Of a stretch of 64,000 bases of DNA, positions 10,295 through 19,739 are shown piece after piece. Source of the stretch: Pythium myriotylum (lineage: Eukaryota; Oomycota; Peronosporomycetes; Pythiales; Pythiaceae); the NCBI GenBank assembly GCA_023091665.1, contig JALJCQ010000033.1, forward strand, positions 620,001-684,000. The letters are read 5' to 3'. The notes under the pieces are model-generated. The model was given only the letters and a program-made list of their open reading frames with translations. It was not told the origin of the DNA and searched no databases. The position numbers were made by a program, and so were the translations under genes. The number at the start of each line of letters is the position of its first letter. Position 1 is the first letter of the stretch.

Positions 10295-12179
10295 ATGCAC
10301 GAGAAGAAGACGCGCGATGCCAAGCGACGAGGGCCTCGTCGAGAAGACGCCTATTGCGCGAGCTCTCGCCTTCGTGGTGTCGACCTCATCGAACAGGTCG
10401 CCACCAACACCAAGGTCCAGAAGCAGAGATGGATCGAGTGCGTGTTAGCAGTTGACAGTTCACATAGGACGAAGAGCCTTACGTTTGTCTCCGTCTGATC
10501 ATTCATAGGATCTACTACCGCCTCTCGGAACGGAAGTGCGTCTCGAGTCGACTCTTGTTCGTTTCGATACCTCCATTCATACCATAAATCACCTGCTTGC
10601 ATTCTAGAGCCAAAATCGACATCGCTGACTCGATTGTGATCGAGGACGGAGTCCTTCGCGACTGGTTCTTCACGTCGTCGGTCACCGGGGTGAGCATCCT
10701 CGACATGAACGCCTTCTCTTTTTGCTCGCCAACTGTCGCATCTCGAGCAGGAAATTCAGCGCCAGCCCGAGATGCGCGTCAACGCTCTTGCCATCAAGAA
10801 ACACTTCGTGCGCACGAGTGACAGCGCGAGCGTCGTCCGGCAGATCGCGTCACTACTCCACGTACGTTGCTCAGTCGCTTCGGCTACACATAATTTGACC
10901 GTATGATCTCTGCCACAGGAAGACGCGACGGGCAACATCGTCTACTCGGTCTTGAATGATCTCGACTTCAACATCGCGCTGGGCCAGCCGGCGTCTCCAC
11001 CGTGGACCGGGTCTTTTCTCCTGCAGCCGTTCTTCTCCACGGCCCAGCAGCACCCGCAGTGCTCTGGTGTGTACGTCGGCAAGTTCAACACTTCTACCTC
11101 GACCTCAGTCCGCGTCTCTCGTTCCGATCGTTGCTTTTACGATCTCGCACGCTATGGGGACGACCCACGGTGTCGGTCAGACGCTGCAACCGTGAGGAAG
11201 CCCGACCGGCACCCTCCGCACGTCTTGTCACGCGGCGTCAAAGAACTTATCAGGGCGGAGACCCACAAGGTCGTGACCGAGATCGAGGCTGCGTCGCAGG
11301 ACTCGCTGCGCCAGCTCCACGTCGAGTTCCAGATCACTCGCTCGCACCGCCTCGTGCTCGTGCGCGTCGCTCGCGTCGTGTTCGCCTCCGATCTCAATCG
11401 CACCAGCCGTGTCGGAGGATCGCCGTCGCGGACAAGGCCTTCGGTGAGGGACTGAGATCTGCTTCAGTAAGATACGCGTGGCGCTCATGCTTGTGACAAC
11501 GACAGAGTGCTGGGAGTGGAGCGAGCTCGAAGCGATGCGCCGGCAGACGCTTCTGCCACTGTAAGCCCTTGGCCACGGGGGAAATCACCAAGACCAGCGT
11601 CGTACTGATTAACAAGGCGAGCGATCTGCAGCAAATCACGCGGAGGGTAAGCAGGAACAGAGCCTTCGGTAAACGCAGGGCCTGATCCACTGACTGCTCT
11701 CTACCTAGTCACTGCAACTGTGCGATGAGGAGTCATTGTTCCTCGACAAGTTCGGAGCGCACGCCGAGGCACATCTCGATGTGGTCGTGGCTCCGACAGC
11801 CTCGACCGATGCGCACGAAGCGTTCAAGCGCGTGCTCCAGCGACGAATGTTCATGCTGCGAAGCACGCTGTGGAATCCGGACTCGGACTCGTTCGGTGCC
11901 AAACCCCGTGAGTCGTTGCGTGTCAGTCGCTGGTGTCGGGTGGTTGATCTCACTGTTGGTGCAGTGGCGTGGGAGGACGAGCGAACCAGGCAGCCGCAGC
12001 AGTATGAGATGGTGCGCGTGTGCCACTCGTGCTACTTAATCTACCACGCCATGGATGCCGAGCGCTTCCAGGCGACCAAGAGCACGGTCAAGGCGGCAGT
12101 GCGGCGCCTCACGATGCTCCACAACGCCAAGATGCTGGGCGGCAAGCGTGGGGCATGGCCGGCGGAAGCGAGCGAGTGA
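10295..12179 (+). CDS. Unrecognised multi-exon protein, probably oomycete-specific
   Basis: A chain of short exons with good splice sites that I cannot assign to a family. Clear parts are 10295-10437, 10509-10535 and 10608-10689 (QKQRWIEIYYRLSERKAKIDIADSIVIEDGVLRDWFF), about 10751-10861 (EIQRQPEMRVNALAIKKHFVRT...), and from 10919 (NIVYSVLNDLDFNIAL). Later come an exon ending TLQP that splices into AETHKVVTEIEAASQDSLRQL, and C-terminal exons at about 11710-11910 and 11966-12179 with LFLDKFGAHAEAHLDVVVAP and a CHSC pair in VRVCHSCYLIYHAMD. The tail is basic (KMLGGKRG). Exon joins between about 11000 and 11700 are ambiguous; more than one frame-consistent path exists. No signal peptide or obvious catalytic motif. 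The CHSC pair could be half of a metal site. Confidence 0.5.
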
Positions 12180-12187
12180 CGAGGCAC

Positions 12188-13299
12188 TCATCCGCCGACG
12201 TGGATCTTGACTTTGGAGACGAAACTCACGTCGGGCATCACGTCCTCGTCGCGGCGCTTGAAGCAGAGACAGAGTGTGCCTACTAGGAATGCGGCCTACC
12301 AACAGCGAGAACGTCAACCACGCCAGCTTTTAGAGACGTGGAGAGGTCTCCGCGCACCGGAAAGAGCAGAAAGACCAGCGCCGTCGTGCCGATCGCAGCG
12401 ACTTGGGTCGTGAGCGTTTGGAAGACGAAGGCCCCGCAGCCTCGAGACGTGGACGTGACGGGGTTCAGTCCGCAGGCGCCGTACGGTAGGTCGTAGTCGC
12501 ATCGCGCGTTGACCTTGCACTCCTTGGTCGGCGGGTACGAGAAGGACCCTCGTGGTTCACAGAGACGACGCTGCGAGAGCACGGCGGGCTTGGGATGCGA
12601 GCTCGGGAAGGGCCTCGAGTCGTTGACGCAGTGGATGGGCAGCCCGTTCCCGCAGCAGAAGTTCTCCTTCTGGAGGTTGAGCACCATGGCGCGGTAGCCC
12701 CCGTCGGCGATGCTCCGTGTGTAGTAGGACTGCCAGACGAGCGACATGCCGGCGAACTCGTCGCTGCGGAAGAAGGCCTCGCACTGCCGTTGCGACGCGA
12801 GCGACTTCTGCTCGTAGCCGCCGACCGTGAGGCAGCTCACTTGGAAGTCGTGCGTGTACGCGGACGCCGTGCGGCCAAGCGTGATGCTGCCGAAGAGCAG
12901 CTGGAAGAAGACGAGAGCGGCGAGCAGCACGACGTTCTACACACCATCAGACGTGAGCAACGAGACAGCGACGGCTGTCCGCGGAATGGTTCTCACCAGC
13001 AGCATGAGGAACTTGTTGAGCGACCGCGCGCTGTAGTACCCAAGCACGGCGGCGATCACGTAGACGAGCCCCACGAAGATGAGGCCGCCGCCGGCGTTCT
13101 TGACGTCGTAGCCCAAGAGCTGGTGGTAGTGCGAATTGGACACGAGCATCGCGCCGAGCACGATGAGCACGATGGTCTGGATCTGCAGCGAGAGCGTGAG
13201 CGGCGAGGGTGGCGCGTCCGCGTCGCAGGGGCTTACGACGCTGAAGCACGCGGCGCCGGCGAGCGCCTGGATGAGGCTCTCTTTCGAGAAGACGCCCAT
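12188..13299 (-). CDS. Tetraspanin-like membrane protein
   Basis: Three exons on the minus strand: 13299-12997, 12936-12358 and 12295-12188, joined in phase 0, giving 329 aa. Three hydrophobic helices lie within residues 35-120 (IQTIVLIVLGAMLVSNS, AGGGLIFVGLVYVIAAVLGYY, LLNVVLLAALVFFQLLFG). A large Cys-rich loop of about 170 residues follows, containing the hallmark CCG in NFCCGNGLPIHC. The fourth helix spans the last splice site (TTALVFLLFP then AAFLVGTLCLCF), followed by a short cytoplasmic tail beginning KRRDEDVMPD. Tetraspanins organise membrane microdomains. The last exon is set by acceptor GGTAG just before GCC, with a TTGAC branch point. The start is 119 bases from the divergent Sfi1-like gene, implying a shared promoter. 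Confidence 0.78.
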
Positions 13300-13418
13300 G
13301 AGGTCGCGCCGTTGGGAAGGCAAGTCCCGCGCCGTCGCTATACATGGCAGTCGCGTCTATTTGAGTGAGATTGCCCCGCGAGATAACGCCTCGAGGCTGA
13401 GTTGGGAGAGTCGAGACC

Positions 13419-15503
13419 ATGGCGACGTCGCCCGAGAGGCCCTCGACGTGGCGGCTGCTCTTCGGTGGAAACAAGAAGCACCGCGGGACGGAGCTCCACG
13501 ATGGCGACAACAACGGATCTCTCGACCACGAGGAGAGCGAGGCGTCGGGCCCCGGGGGCGACGTGGCCGCCCGACTGCTCCAAGCACTCTCGGCCCGAGA
13601 GAAGAAGGCTTCGCCAGAGGACGCGATCGGCCGCGAGTGCTGTGAAGAGCTCCTCGGCGGCCACAATGCGTTCGCGCCCGAGCTGCCGCGTCGCGGCTTG
13701 GCCGACGTGCTGAAGGATGCGAGTGGCGAGCAGCAGCGCGCTCGCGACATCATCTCCACGCGCATGGCAGTCGACGAGCGCGCAGACGCGATCCGCAAGG
13801 CGAAGGCCCACGGGCAGCGCCAGCGCGACAAAGCCAAGGTGCGACCAGTCTCGCGACCGCGAGCGGATCCGGCTTCAGCCGCTGCGGAGCGGCTCCAGAA
13901 GCTCCGGGAGATCCAACGGCGGCGGGATGAAGAGGAGAAGACGCGGCGGGGCGAGCTCAAGGCTCGCCAAGAGCAGAAAGCCAGGAGCGCGCGACCGCGA
14001 CAGCCGCCGTCGGGCGAGTCGTCGAGGCGCGAGGGTCGCAGCAACCAGGAGGACGCGACTCTGGCTCGGCAGCACCAGGCGCTCGACGACAAGCTGCGAC
14101 GGCTGAAGGTCGAGAACCAGCGCGCGGCGGAGCTGGAGGAGCGACTCGTGGCCAGCAAGCAGCTCCTGCGCGTCAAGCGGCGCGTGTGGGCGATCTGGAG
14201 CGAGCGCGTGGAGCGGCGTCGGCGGCAGGAGGCGAGCGTCGCGCGTGGGTACGAGTGGCGGCGGCTGCAGCAGCTGTGGGCTGCGTGGCGGCGCGTGGCG
14301 AGCGTGGCCAAGCGCGAGCGAGTCGCGGCGCAGACGCAGGCGCGACTGGTGAGCGAGAAGCTGCTCGTCGAGCGCGCAGACAGGTTCCACCGCGCCAAGC
14401 GGCTGCTGCTGTGGTTCCACCGTTGGCGCGCGGCGACCAACGCGGCGCGAGAGGCGAAGCAGATCGACCGCGAGGCACAACAGCGGCGCGAGAGGGCCCA
14501 GCGACTTCTGGAACGGGTCGCGAAGGCACAGGAGTCCAGTCCCCACCAAGGCGATGAGCAGTGCGAGCCAAGCGCCACGCAAAGCCCCGCCCACGCGGTT
14601 GCGTCGGCGCCGACAGAGCGGCCTCGTGCGCGACGGAAGCAGGCTTGGACTGCCACCGCAGCGCCTGCACGTGCAGACACCAAGGCCAAGGCCGCGTCGT
14701 CGCCCGACTCGTTCTACTCGGCCATGCAGGAGCGCGCCCAGCGACGCAAGGCGCAGCGCGAGCAGCTCCGGCTTCGCTACGAACACCAAGAGCGCGAGAA
14801 GCGCGAGGCGCTCGCTAAGCAGATCGCCGAACGAGAGGCTCTGCTCGAAAAGCAGAAGCACGACGAGCGCGAGCGGCTCCGCGAGCAGCGACGCGCGCAG
14901 GCGCGACTGGCGCGAGAAAAGGCCGAGCGGCGCGACGTCGAGGCCATCCAGCTGCAGAGCGCGAGGCTCCACGACCGCCTGCGGCTGCTCTTCCACTACG
15001 CGTGGCGGCCATGGCAGCAGCGGTGGCTCGCGAGCAGGCGCGTCGCTCGCGGCGCCTCCCAATGGCACGCGCTGCGCCTCGCCCATCGCTCGTGGACCGC
15101 GTGGCAGAGCTTTGTGGAGCGCCGACGAGCGCAGCGGCGACGCATCGAGCAGGAGCGTCTCCAACTCGCCGACCGGCACCACCAGCAGACGCTGCTGCGC
15201 TCGGCAGTGGCGGCGTGGCGACTGGCGATGCAGGCGACGCAGACGCGATCGCTCGCGGTGCAGCGGCAGACGAAGTGGATCGCGACGCGGCGCGCGTGGA
15301 CGACGTGGCGCCGCTCGCTGGCCATGGCGAGAGACCGCGAGCAGCAGCGAGAGGGGCGAGCGCGAGCCCGAGTGGAGCGTCGGCGCGTGGGAGCAGTGCT
15401 GGCGGCCTGGCGCGAGACGGCGGCCGAGAGCAAGCGGGCGCGAGTGAGGCAAGCGGAGAAGGACCTGCTCTGGAAGAAAGCGAGAATGTGGTTGGACGAT
15501 TAG
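13419..15503 (+). CDS. Sfi1/CCDC191-like coiled-coil protein with Trp-rich repeats
   Basis: Single-exon gene for a 694-residue, very Arg/Gln/Glu-rich protein. After a less ordered N-terminal 130 residues, most of the chain is predicted coiled coil. It contains spaced aromatic repeats of the type x-W-x3-W-R (for example LWFHRWRAA, AWRPWQQRWL, SWTAWQSF, AWTTWRRSL, VLAAWRETA), as in Sfi1 and CCDC191 family proteins. Sfi1-type repeats form long helices that bind centrin at centrosomes and basal bodies; whether these repeats do so is inference. A high GC and CGN codon bias produces long open frames on the other strand here, which I do not consider genes. ATG 13419 is the first in-frame ATG. Confidence 0.7.
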   Translation: MATSPERPSTWRLLFGGNKKHRGTELHDGDNNGSLDHEESEASGPGGDVAARLLQALSAREKKASPEDAIGRECCEELLGGHNAFAPELPRRGLADVLKDASGEQQRARDIISTRMAVDERADAIRKAKAHGQRQRDKAKVRPVSRPRADPASAAAERLQKLREIQRRRDEEEKTRRGELKARQEQKARSARPRQPPSGESSRREGRSNQEDATLARQHQALDDKLRRLKVENQRAAELEERLVASKQLLRVKRRVWAIWSERVERRRRQEASVARGYEWRRLQQLWAAWRRVASVAKRERVAAQTQARLVSEKLLVERADRFHRAKRLLLWFHRWRAATNAAREAKQIDREAQQRRERAQRLLERVAKAQESSPHQGDEQCEPSATQSPAHAVASAPTERPRARRKQAWTATAAPARADTKAKAASSPDSFYSAMQERAQRRKAQREQLRLRYEHQEREKREALAKQIAEREALLEKQKHDERERLREQRRAQARLAREKAERRDVEAIQLQSARLHDRLRLLFHYAWRPWQQRWLASRRVARGASQWHALRLAHRSWTAWQSFVERRRAQRRRIEQERLQLADRHHQQTLLRSAVAAWRLAMQATQTRSLAVQRQTKWIATRRAWTTWRRSLAMARDREQQREGRARARVERRRVGAVLAAWRETAAESKRARVRQAEKDLLWKKARMWLDD

Positions 15504-15656
15504 AGAAAGGAACGATGGATGGATCTCATTAGTGCATCAATGCGTCTGAGACCCTGCCCAGGCTCTCACATGTAGATTTGCAGGCCCACCGGCCAAGTCT
15601 CGAGGTCCGCGGCGAGCGGCTCAGTTGTCTGCTCTGCCTCGCTGGGCGAACAGGGC

Positions 15657-15720
15657 GTCGTTATCCCTCGGCTCGATTTCCCATCCCGCAGGATTTCCGG
15701 AAAGAGCGTCATCACACGAC
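15657..15720 (-). promoter_or_regulatory. Candidate SECIS element (form 2-like) in the TrxR 3' UTR
   Basis: On the minus strand, starting about 97 nt past the in-frame TGA of the TrxR gene, a hairpin has the SECIS hallmarks. The basal stem is GTCGT (15720-15716) paired with ACGAC (15661-15657). The 5' quartet is ATGA (15712-15709) and the 3' partner GA is at 15665-15664. A second helix pairs CTC/TTTCC with GGAAA/GAG. An AAA lies exactly 12 nt after ATGA (15696-15694), followed by an extra mini-stem ATCC/GGAT, which is the form 2 layout. SECIS elements recruit SBP2 and eEFSec to recode UGA. Identified by eye only; no folding energy was calculated. Confidence 0.68.
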
Positions 15721-15816
15721 TAGCCCCAGACACTCGCCGCCTCTCGGGGATCCGAGAGACGACGAGGAGCCTCGCAGCGTCCTCCTCCCTCTCCCCCAAG
15801 TCGGGGGAAAGGGGAC

Positions 15817-17761
15817 TTAACCTCAGCAGCCACCAGCGGCGGCGCTGACTCCGCTGCTCTTGGTCACCTCGAGCGTCGTGAACACCTCGGCGGTCGTCGG
15901 GTGGATGCCGACGACGTTCACCATCTGGTCGTACGTGAACCCGAGCTTCATGGCGAGCCCCATGGCCTGCGTGACCTCACCGGCGTTCGGGCCCAGGTAG
16001 TGGAAGCCCACGACGAACTTATCGCGCGTCTTGTCACAAATCACCTTGACGTAGCACGTGGCCGCCGCCACGCGGTCCTCCGAGAGCGACCACTCGAGCG
16101 GCATGAAGCTCTGGTGGTAGATCTCCAGGTTCTCTTCGCCGTACTTCTCCTTCGAGTCCTCTTCCGAGAGACCGCAGCAGCCGTACTCGATGGGCGTGAA
16201 CACGGCCGTGCACACCTTGTCGTAGTCCATCAGAGTCGTCTCGTTGTTGTAGAGACGACGCGCCAGCAAGCGACCTGCCTGGATGGCCACGGGCGTGAGC
16301 TCGGGCGCATCAATGACATCACCGATCGCGAAGATGTTGGGGGTTGATGTCTGCTCATTTGTCTGCGCGATACGGCCCGACTTTGGGTTGAGCTGCACGC
16401 CAGCCTTGTCCAGGTTGAGCTTGCTCACGTCCGGGTCACGGCCCGTGGCGTTGAGCACCGTGTCGAACTCCTCCTCCACCTCGTCTCCGTCGGGCGAGTT
16501 CCACTTGACGAGCAGCTTGCCGCTCTCAAGCTTTTCGATCGACTTGGGTACGACGCCGCGAATGAACTCGATCTTGCTTTCATCTTGCATGAAGTCGCCG
16601 ATGCGGTTGGCCATGTCTTGGTCAAAGCCACGCAGAAGGATGGAGCGCACCATGATCTTGACGTCGTAGCCCATGCCCTTGAGGAAGCCTGCACACTCGA
16701 GCGCAACGTAAGAGGCGCCGACCACGAGCGTCTTGCCGGGCTCTGTCTTGCGCCAAAAAATGTCATCACTCGAGATCGCGAGCTCACCACCAGGGCACGT
16801 TAGAGCGCGCGGTCGACCACCGACGGCGATCACGACATGACGAGTCGTGACTGTCTTGGCTGGCTTCTTGTGGTGCCACAGCTCAATCGTGTGGTTATCC
16901 ACAAAGCTGCCGAGGAAGTTTTCGTACTTGACCTTCTTGTCACGCAGCTCAACCTTGTACTTGAAGTTGATGCCCTTGATGTAGTTGTTGACTGACTCGA
17001 CGAGCTGCGTCCACGTGAAGTTCTGCTCACCAATGCTCCAGCCAAAGAACTTGGAGTCCTTGTGCATGGTCTCGCCGATGAGCGCGCTCTGGTGCATCAA
17101 TTTCTTCGGGATACAGCCGACGTTGACACAGGTACCACCGAGGCCCCACGTAGTGCCGAGCGGCGACGGCTTGACGTAGTCCAGCACCATGACCTTCTTC
17201 CCGTACTTGGCAGCTTCCTTGGAGCAGGCGAGACCACCTGAGCCACCACCAATGACGATGAGATCGTAGTCGTACTTCTTCTCTTCATCCAGAACCACGG
17301 GGACCATCGACGGCGAGGGGCTCGCGGCGGCCGAGGGTCGCGCTGCGACGCCCGAGCGGAAGTGCGCGAGCGTCGCGTCGCAGCCTCCAATGAAGCCGTG
17401 GGCGTTGGACCAGACGAACGGCGACGACGTGTGCGCGAGCGCGGGCGACTCGGCGCCGAAGACCTGCGCGAAGGCCGCGTTGGACTCGGCGAGCCAGGCC
17501 TTGAACGCGTCGCGGCTCTCGAACTCGACGGGCACGACGGCGACGGCGTCCGCGTAGAGCGTCTGCATGGCCTGCGCCACGTCGCGCGCCTTGGCGTACC
17601 AGGGACACGTGGCCCAGCCGGCGACGTAGTACGTCGTCGGCGCGCCGGCCGCGGGCGGCACCACACTCTGCGAGAGACTGTCGAGACACAGCGAAGGGGG
17701 TACGTTAGGGTTACGCAGGGCGCCGCATCTCCGTCGCAGCCACGTACTCGACAGGCGCCAT
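15817..17761 (-). CDS. TXNRD: Thioredoxin reductase, probable selenoprotein (C-terminal Cys-Sec-Gly)
   Basis: NADPH/FAD pyridine nucleotide-disulfide oxidoreductase that reduces thioredoxin. Two exons: 17761-17748 (14 nt) and 17677-15817. FAD motif VIGGGSGGLACSKEAA, redox site GGTCVNVGCIPKK, NADPH-binding region around LVVGASYVALECAGFL, second FAD motif IFAIGDV, and dimer-interface motif GIHPTTAEVF. The frame meets TGA at 15823-15825 right after GGC, then GGT and TAA (15817-15819). This gives the classical Gly-Cys-Sec-Gly end of animal-type TrxR, and a SECIS-like hairpin lies downstream. With Sec the protein is 624 aa. An extra N-terminal domain of about 115 residues contains CPWYAKA, resembling the thioredoxin-fold extension of MDH1B rather than a classical glutaredoxin. 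Without recoding the enzyme would end at GGC and lack the selenolthiol. Confidence 0.88.
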
Positions 17762-17933
17762 GGCGGCCACCTTCGACTTCTTGCGGAATGAGCTCCTCGC
17801 TCACACGGAGGGTCGGACGGTCCTGGGTCACGCCGCGCCGTAACCGGTCTGAGAACCTCTGTTGTAAGATAGTCGACAATGGAGGGGAAACTTCCAGGCC
17901 CACGTTCCAGAACCCCAGGAGATCACGAGCACT

Positions 17934-18447
17934 ATGGCGTCGACGGCGGCCGAGCTCAAGCCGCTCTACAAGAAGCTGCTGCGGCTGGCCAAGTCGCTTC
18001 CGGACGCCGCCAAGCGCGAGGCCACGCTGCAGCAGATCCGCAGCGAGTTCCGCGCGCACGGCGACCTCTCGGACCCGAAAGCGTACGTTCCGCCCACAGT
18101 GTCGTCCTCGTTCACTCTCCGTCCGCTCACGGCGCGCTGTCCCCAGCGTCGCGGAGCTCTTACAGCGTGCGCAGGCCAAGATCGGCTACCTCAAGATCGT
18201 CACTCCGCGTGCCTCGAAGGGTACGATTGTTTCTTTCTTCAATGGAATTCCAAGCAGATCTGCTCACCAAGCTAATCCCGTAGATGCTGGCGTGAAGAGC
18301 TTCGTGTACATGAACGGCAAGCGCGTCGAGGGGGCCGAGGCGCTCGCCAAAGAAGAAGGTGCGCGCTACAAGGTCGCCGACTATGACAGCCAGATGCGGC
18401 GCCACACGCAGCTCCTTCGACGCCAGCACTTTATGGACCGCAAGTAA
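17934..18447 (+). CDS. LYR-motif (complex 1 LYR family) protein
   Basis: Three exons, 17934-18082, 18147-18220 and 18284-18447, coding 128 residues. The N-terminus has the LYR-family layout: LKPLYKKLLRLAK (LYK in place of LYR), then IRSEFRAHG, followed by an ALL-type helix ELLQRAQAKIGYLKIVTPR. LYR proteins are small, mostly mitochondrial adaptors that bind the acyl-carrier protein and assist assembly of respiratory complexes or Fe-S transfer. Which member this is I cannot say. The C-terminal 45 residues (RYKVADYDSQMRRHTQLLRRQHF) are basic. It is divergent from the TrxR gene, 172 bases away, and ends 11 bases from the convergent SNARE gene. Confidence 0.68.
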
Positions 18448-18458
18448 TAGACCTCGCC

Positions 18459-19609
18459 TTAGGCGCGTCTGATGGCCGCGTCAGCTTTCTTCGTCTGCGC
18501 CTCCACGCGGTCGTTGATTTGGGCAAGTTGGTCGCCCACGCGCTCGATCTGGGCGGTGCCGCGCACCGCTTCCTCGTTTAGCAGCGTTGCCTGGGTCTCG
18601 AGATCACCCAACAGTGCCACGAGCCGCTCGATGTCCCCCATGTCTGAGCTCGATGCGACAGTCGAGACGCCACCGGTCGCGAGCACCTCAGCCCGCGTCG
18701 CATCGCTAAGCACCGACTGCTTGACTGGTGACTTTGTGGGGTTCTGCGCCGGTTGTTTGTCGCGTGAGTCGCTCGAGAAGAAGTGTAGCATAGGTCGCTT
18801 CATGTGGCTCAGCAACTTGTCGCCGAAGTCGAGATCTCCCTCCACGCGGTGCAGCTCACCTTCGATCTGACCCAGCTTTTCTGAAAGGACTCGTGTTAGG
18901 AGTGCCAACGACCTTCCTTCCACTGCGCACATACGCACCGCCCTGAACAACGATTTCCTGACAGGCCTCTCGGCCGATGAGCTTCGCACTCTCGATCTCT
19001 TGTATCGCCTGCTTCAGCATTTCCTCTTTCGTCGTCACCAGCTTCTTCATTTGCTTTTGTGGCGACGTCGCCGGTGAGAAACCAAAGAGTGACTTGGTGG
19101 CTGACGCGTCTGTTCCCTCATGTTGTTAGAAGTACCACTCATCATAGTCGGATCGCATGTGCGAACTCACCCGACTGGCCGTTGCGCGTGAGCTTCTTGG
19201 CAGCCGCGAGGGCGTTCTGGCAGACATCGAGCCATTTATTGAGGTCTGCGAGTGCATCCACGAAGATGTCGAGCTCGACGTAGCCTTTGCGTGGCGCGTG
19301 ACCGACCATCTTGAAGCCGAAGGGCTTCTCCTGTGCACCGAGGACGCCAACGAAGTACTCGTGCTTCTCGACGCTCGAGAGGTAGAAGCTCCCTTTCGGC
19401 ACGACGCCCGGCGTACGTGCAGCTTCTTTGCTGTCATAGTACGCGACCGAGAGATCTGCGCCGTTGAGCACGAGATAGCGTACGCGCCAGGACTTGCGGA
19501 AGTGGCCTCGCTTGGTCACGTAGCCTTCGCACGACGTGACCACGAGGGCTGTATCGCCCGACGTCGTTGGCTGGCTTGTGGTGCCGACAGGCAGGTGTAG
19601 GATGTTCAT
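18459..19609 (-). CDS. PH domain fused to SNAP-25/SNAP-29-type Qbc-SNARE
   Basis: Three exons on the minus strand, 19609-19171, 19109-18939 and 18880-18459, coding 343 aa. Residues about 25-145 are a PH domain (EGYVTKRGHFRKSWRVRYLVL ... LNKWLDVCQNAL). After a linker (KSLFGFSPATSPQKQ) comes a Qb-SNARE helix (EMLKQAIQEIESAKLIGREACQE ... ELHRVEGDLDFGDKLL). A second helix of Qc type follows (DIERLVALLGDLETQATLLNEEA ... INDRVEAQTKKADAAI). Both introns have good branch points (TCTAAC, CCTAAC), and both joins keep frame without a stop. SNAP-25 relatives supply two helices to fusion SNARE complexes and usually attach by palmitoylation. Here no Cys cluster is seen between the helices, so the PH domain may provide membrane targeting (inference). 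Confidence 0.72.
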
Positions 19610-19739
19610 GACGGGCGAAAGACTGGCTTAAAGCGCAAGCTGGAGTCAGCACCGACTATTTTCGGGCTGGCTAGTGACTCGCTATTTATCTTGTCCCTGC
19701 CTCCCATCGAGCACTTTGGAAGCCACCACCCCACTGCTC

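Noticed and set aside
12947..14689. 580-codon open frame on the minus strand
   Set aside because: It lies antisense to the Sfi1-like gene and overlaps the tetraspanin exon in another frame; its composition (Arg/Ser/Ala runs) is what GC-rich antisense sequence gives. No family pattern.
13875..15452. 525-codon open frame on the minus strand
   Set aside because: Antisense shadow of the Arg/Gln-rich Sfi1-like coding sequence; Leu/Arg/Pro-rich with no domain.
15823..15825. TGA as the ordinary stop of TrxR
   Set aside because: The codons after it (GGT then TAA) and the downstream SECIS-like hairpin fit Sec insertion; an ordinary stop would leave a redox-incomplete terminus.
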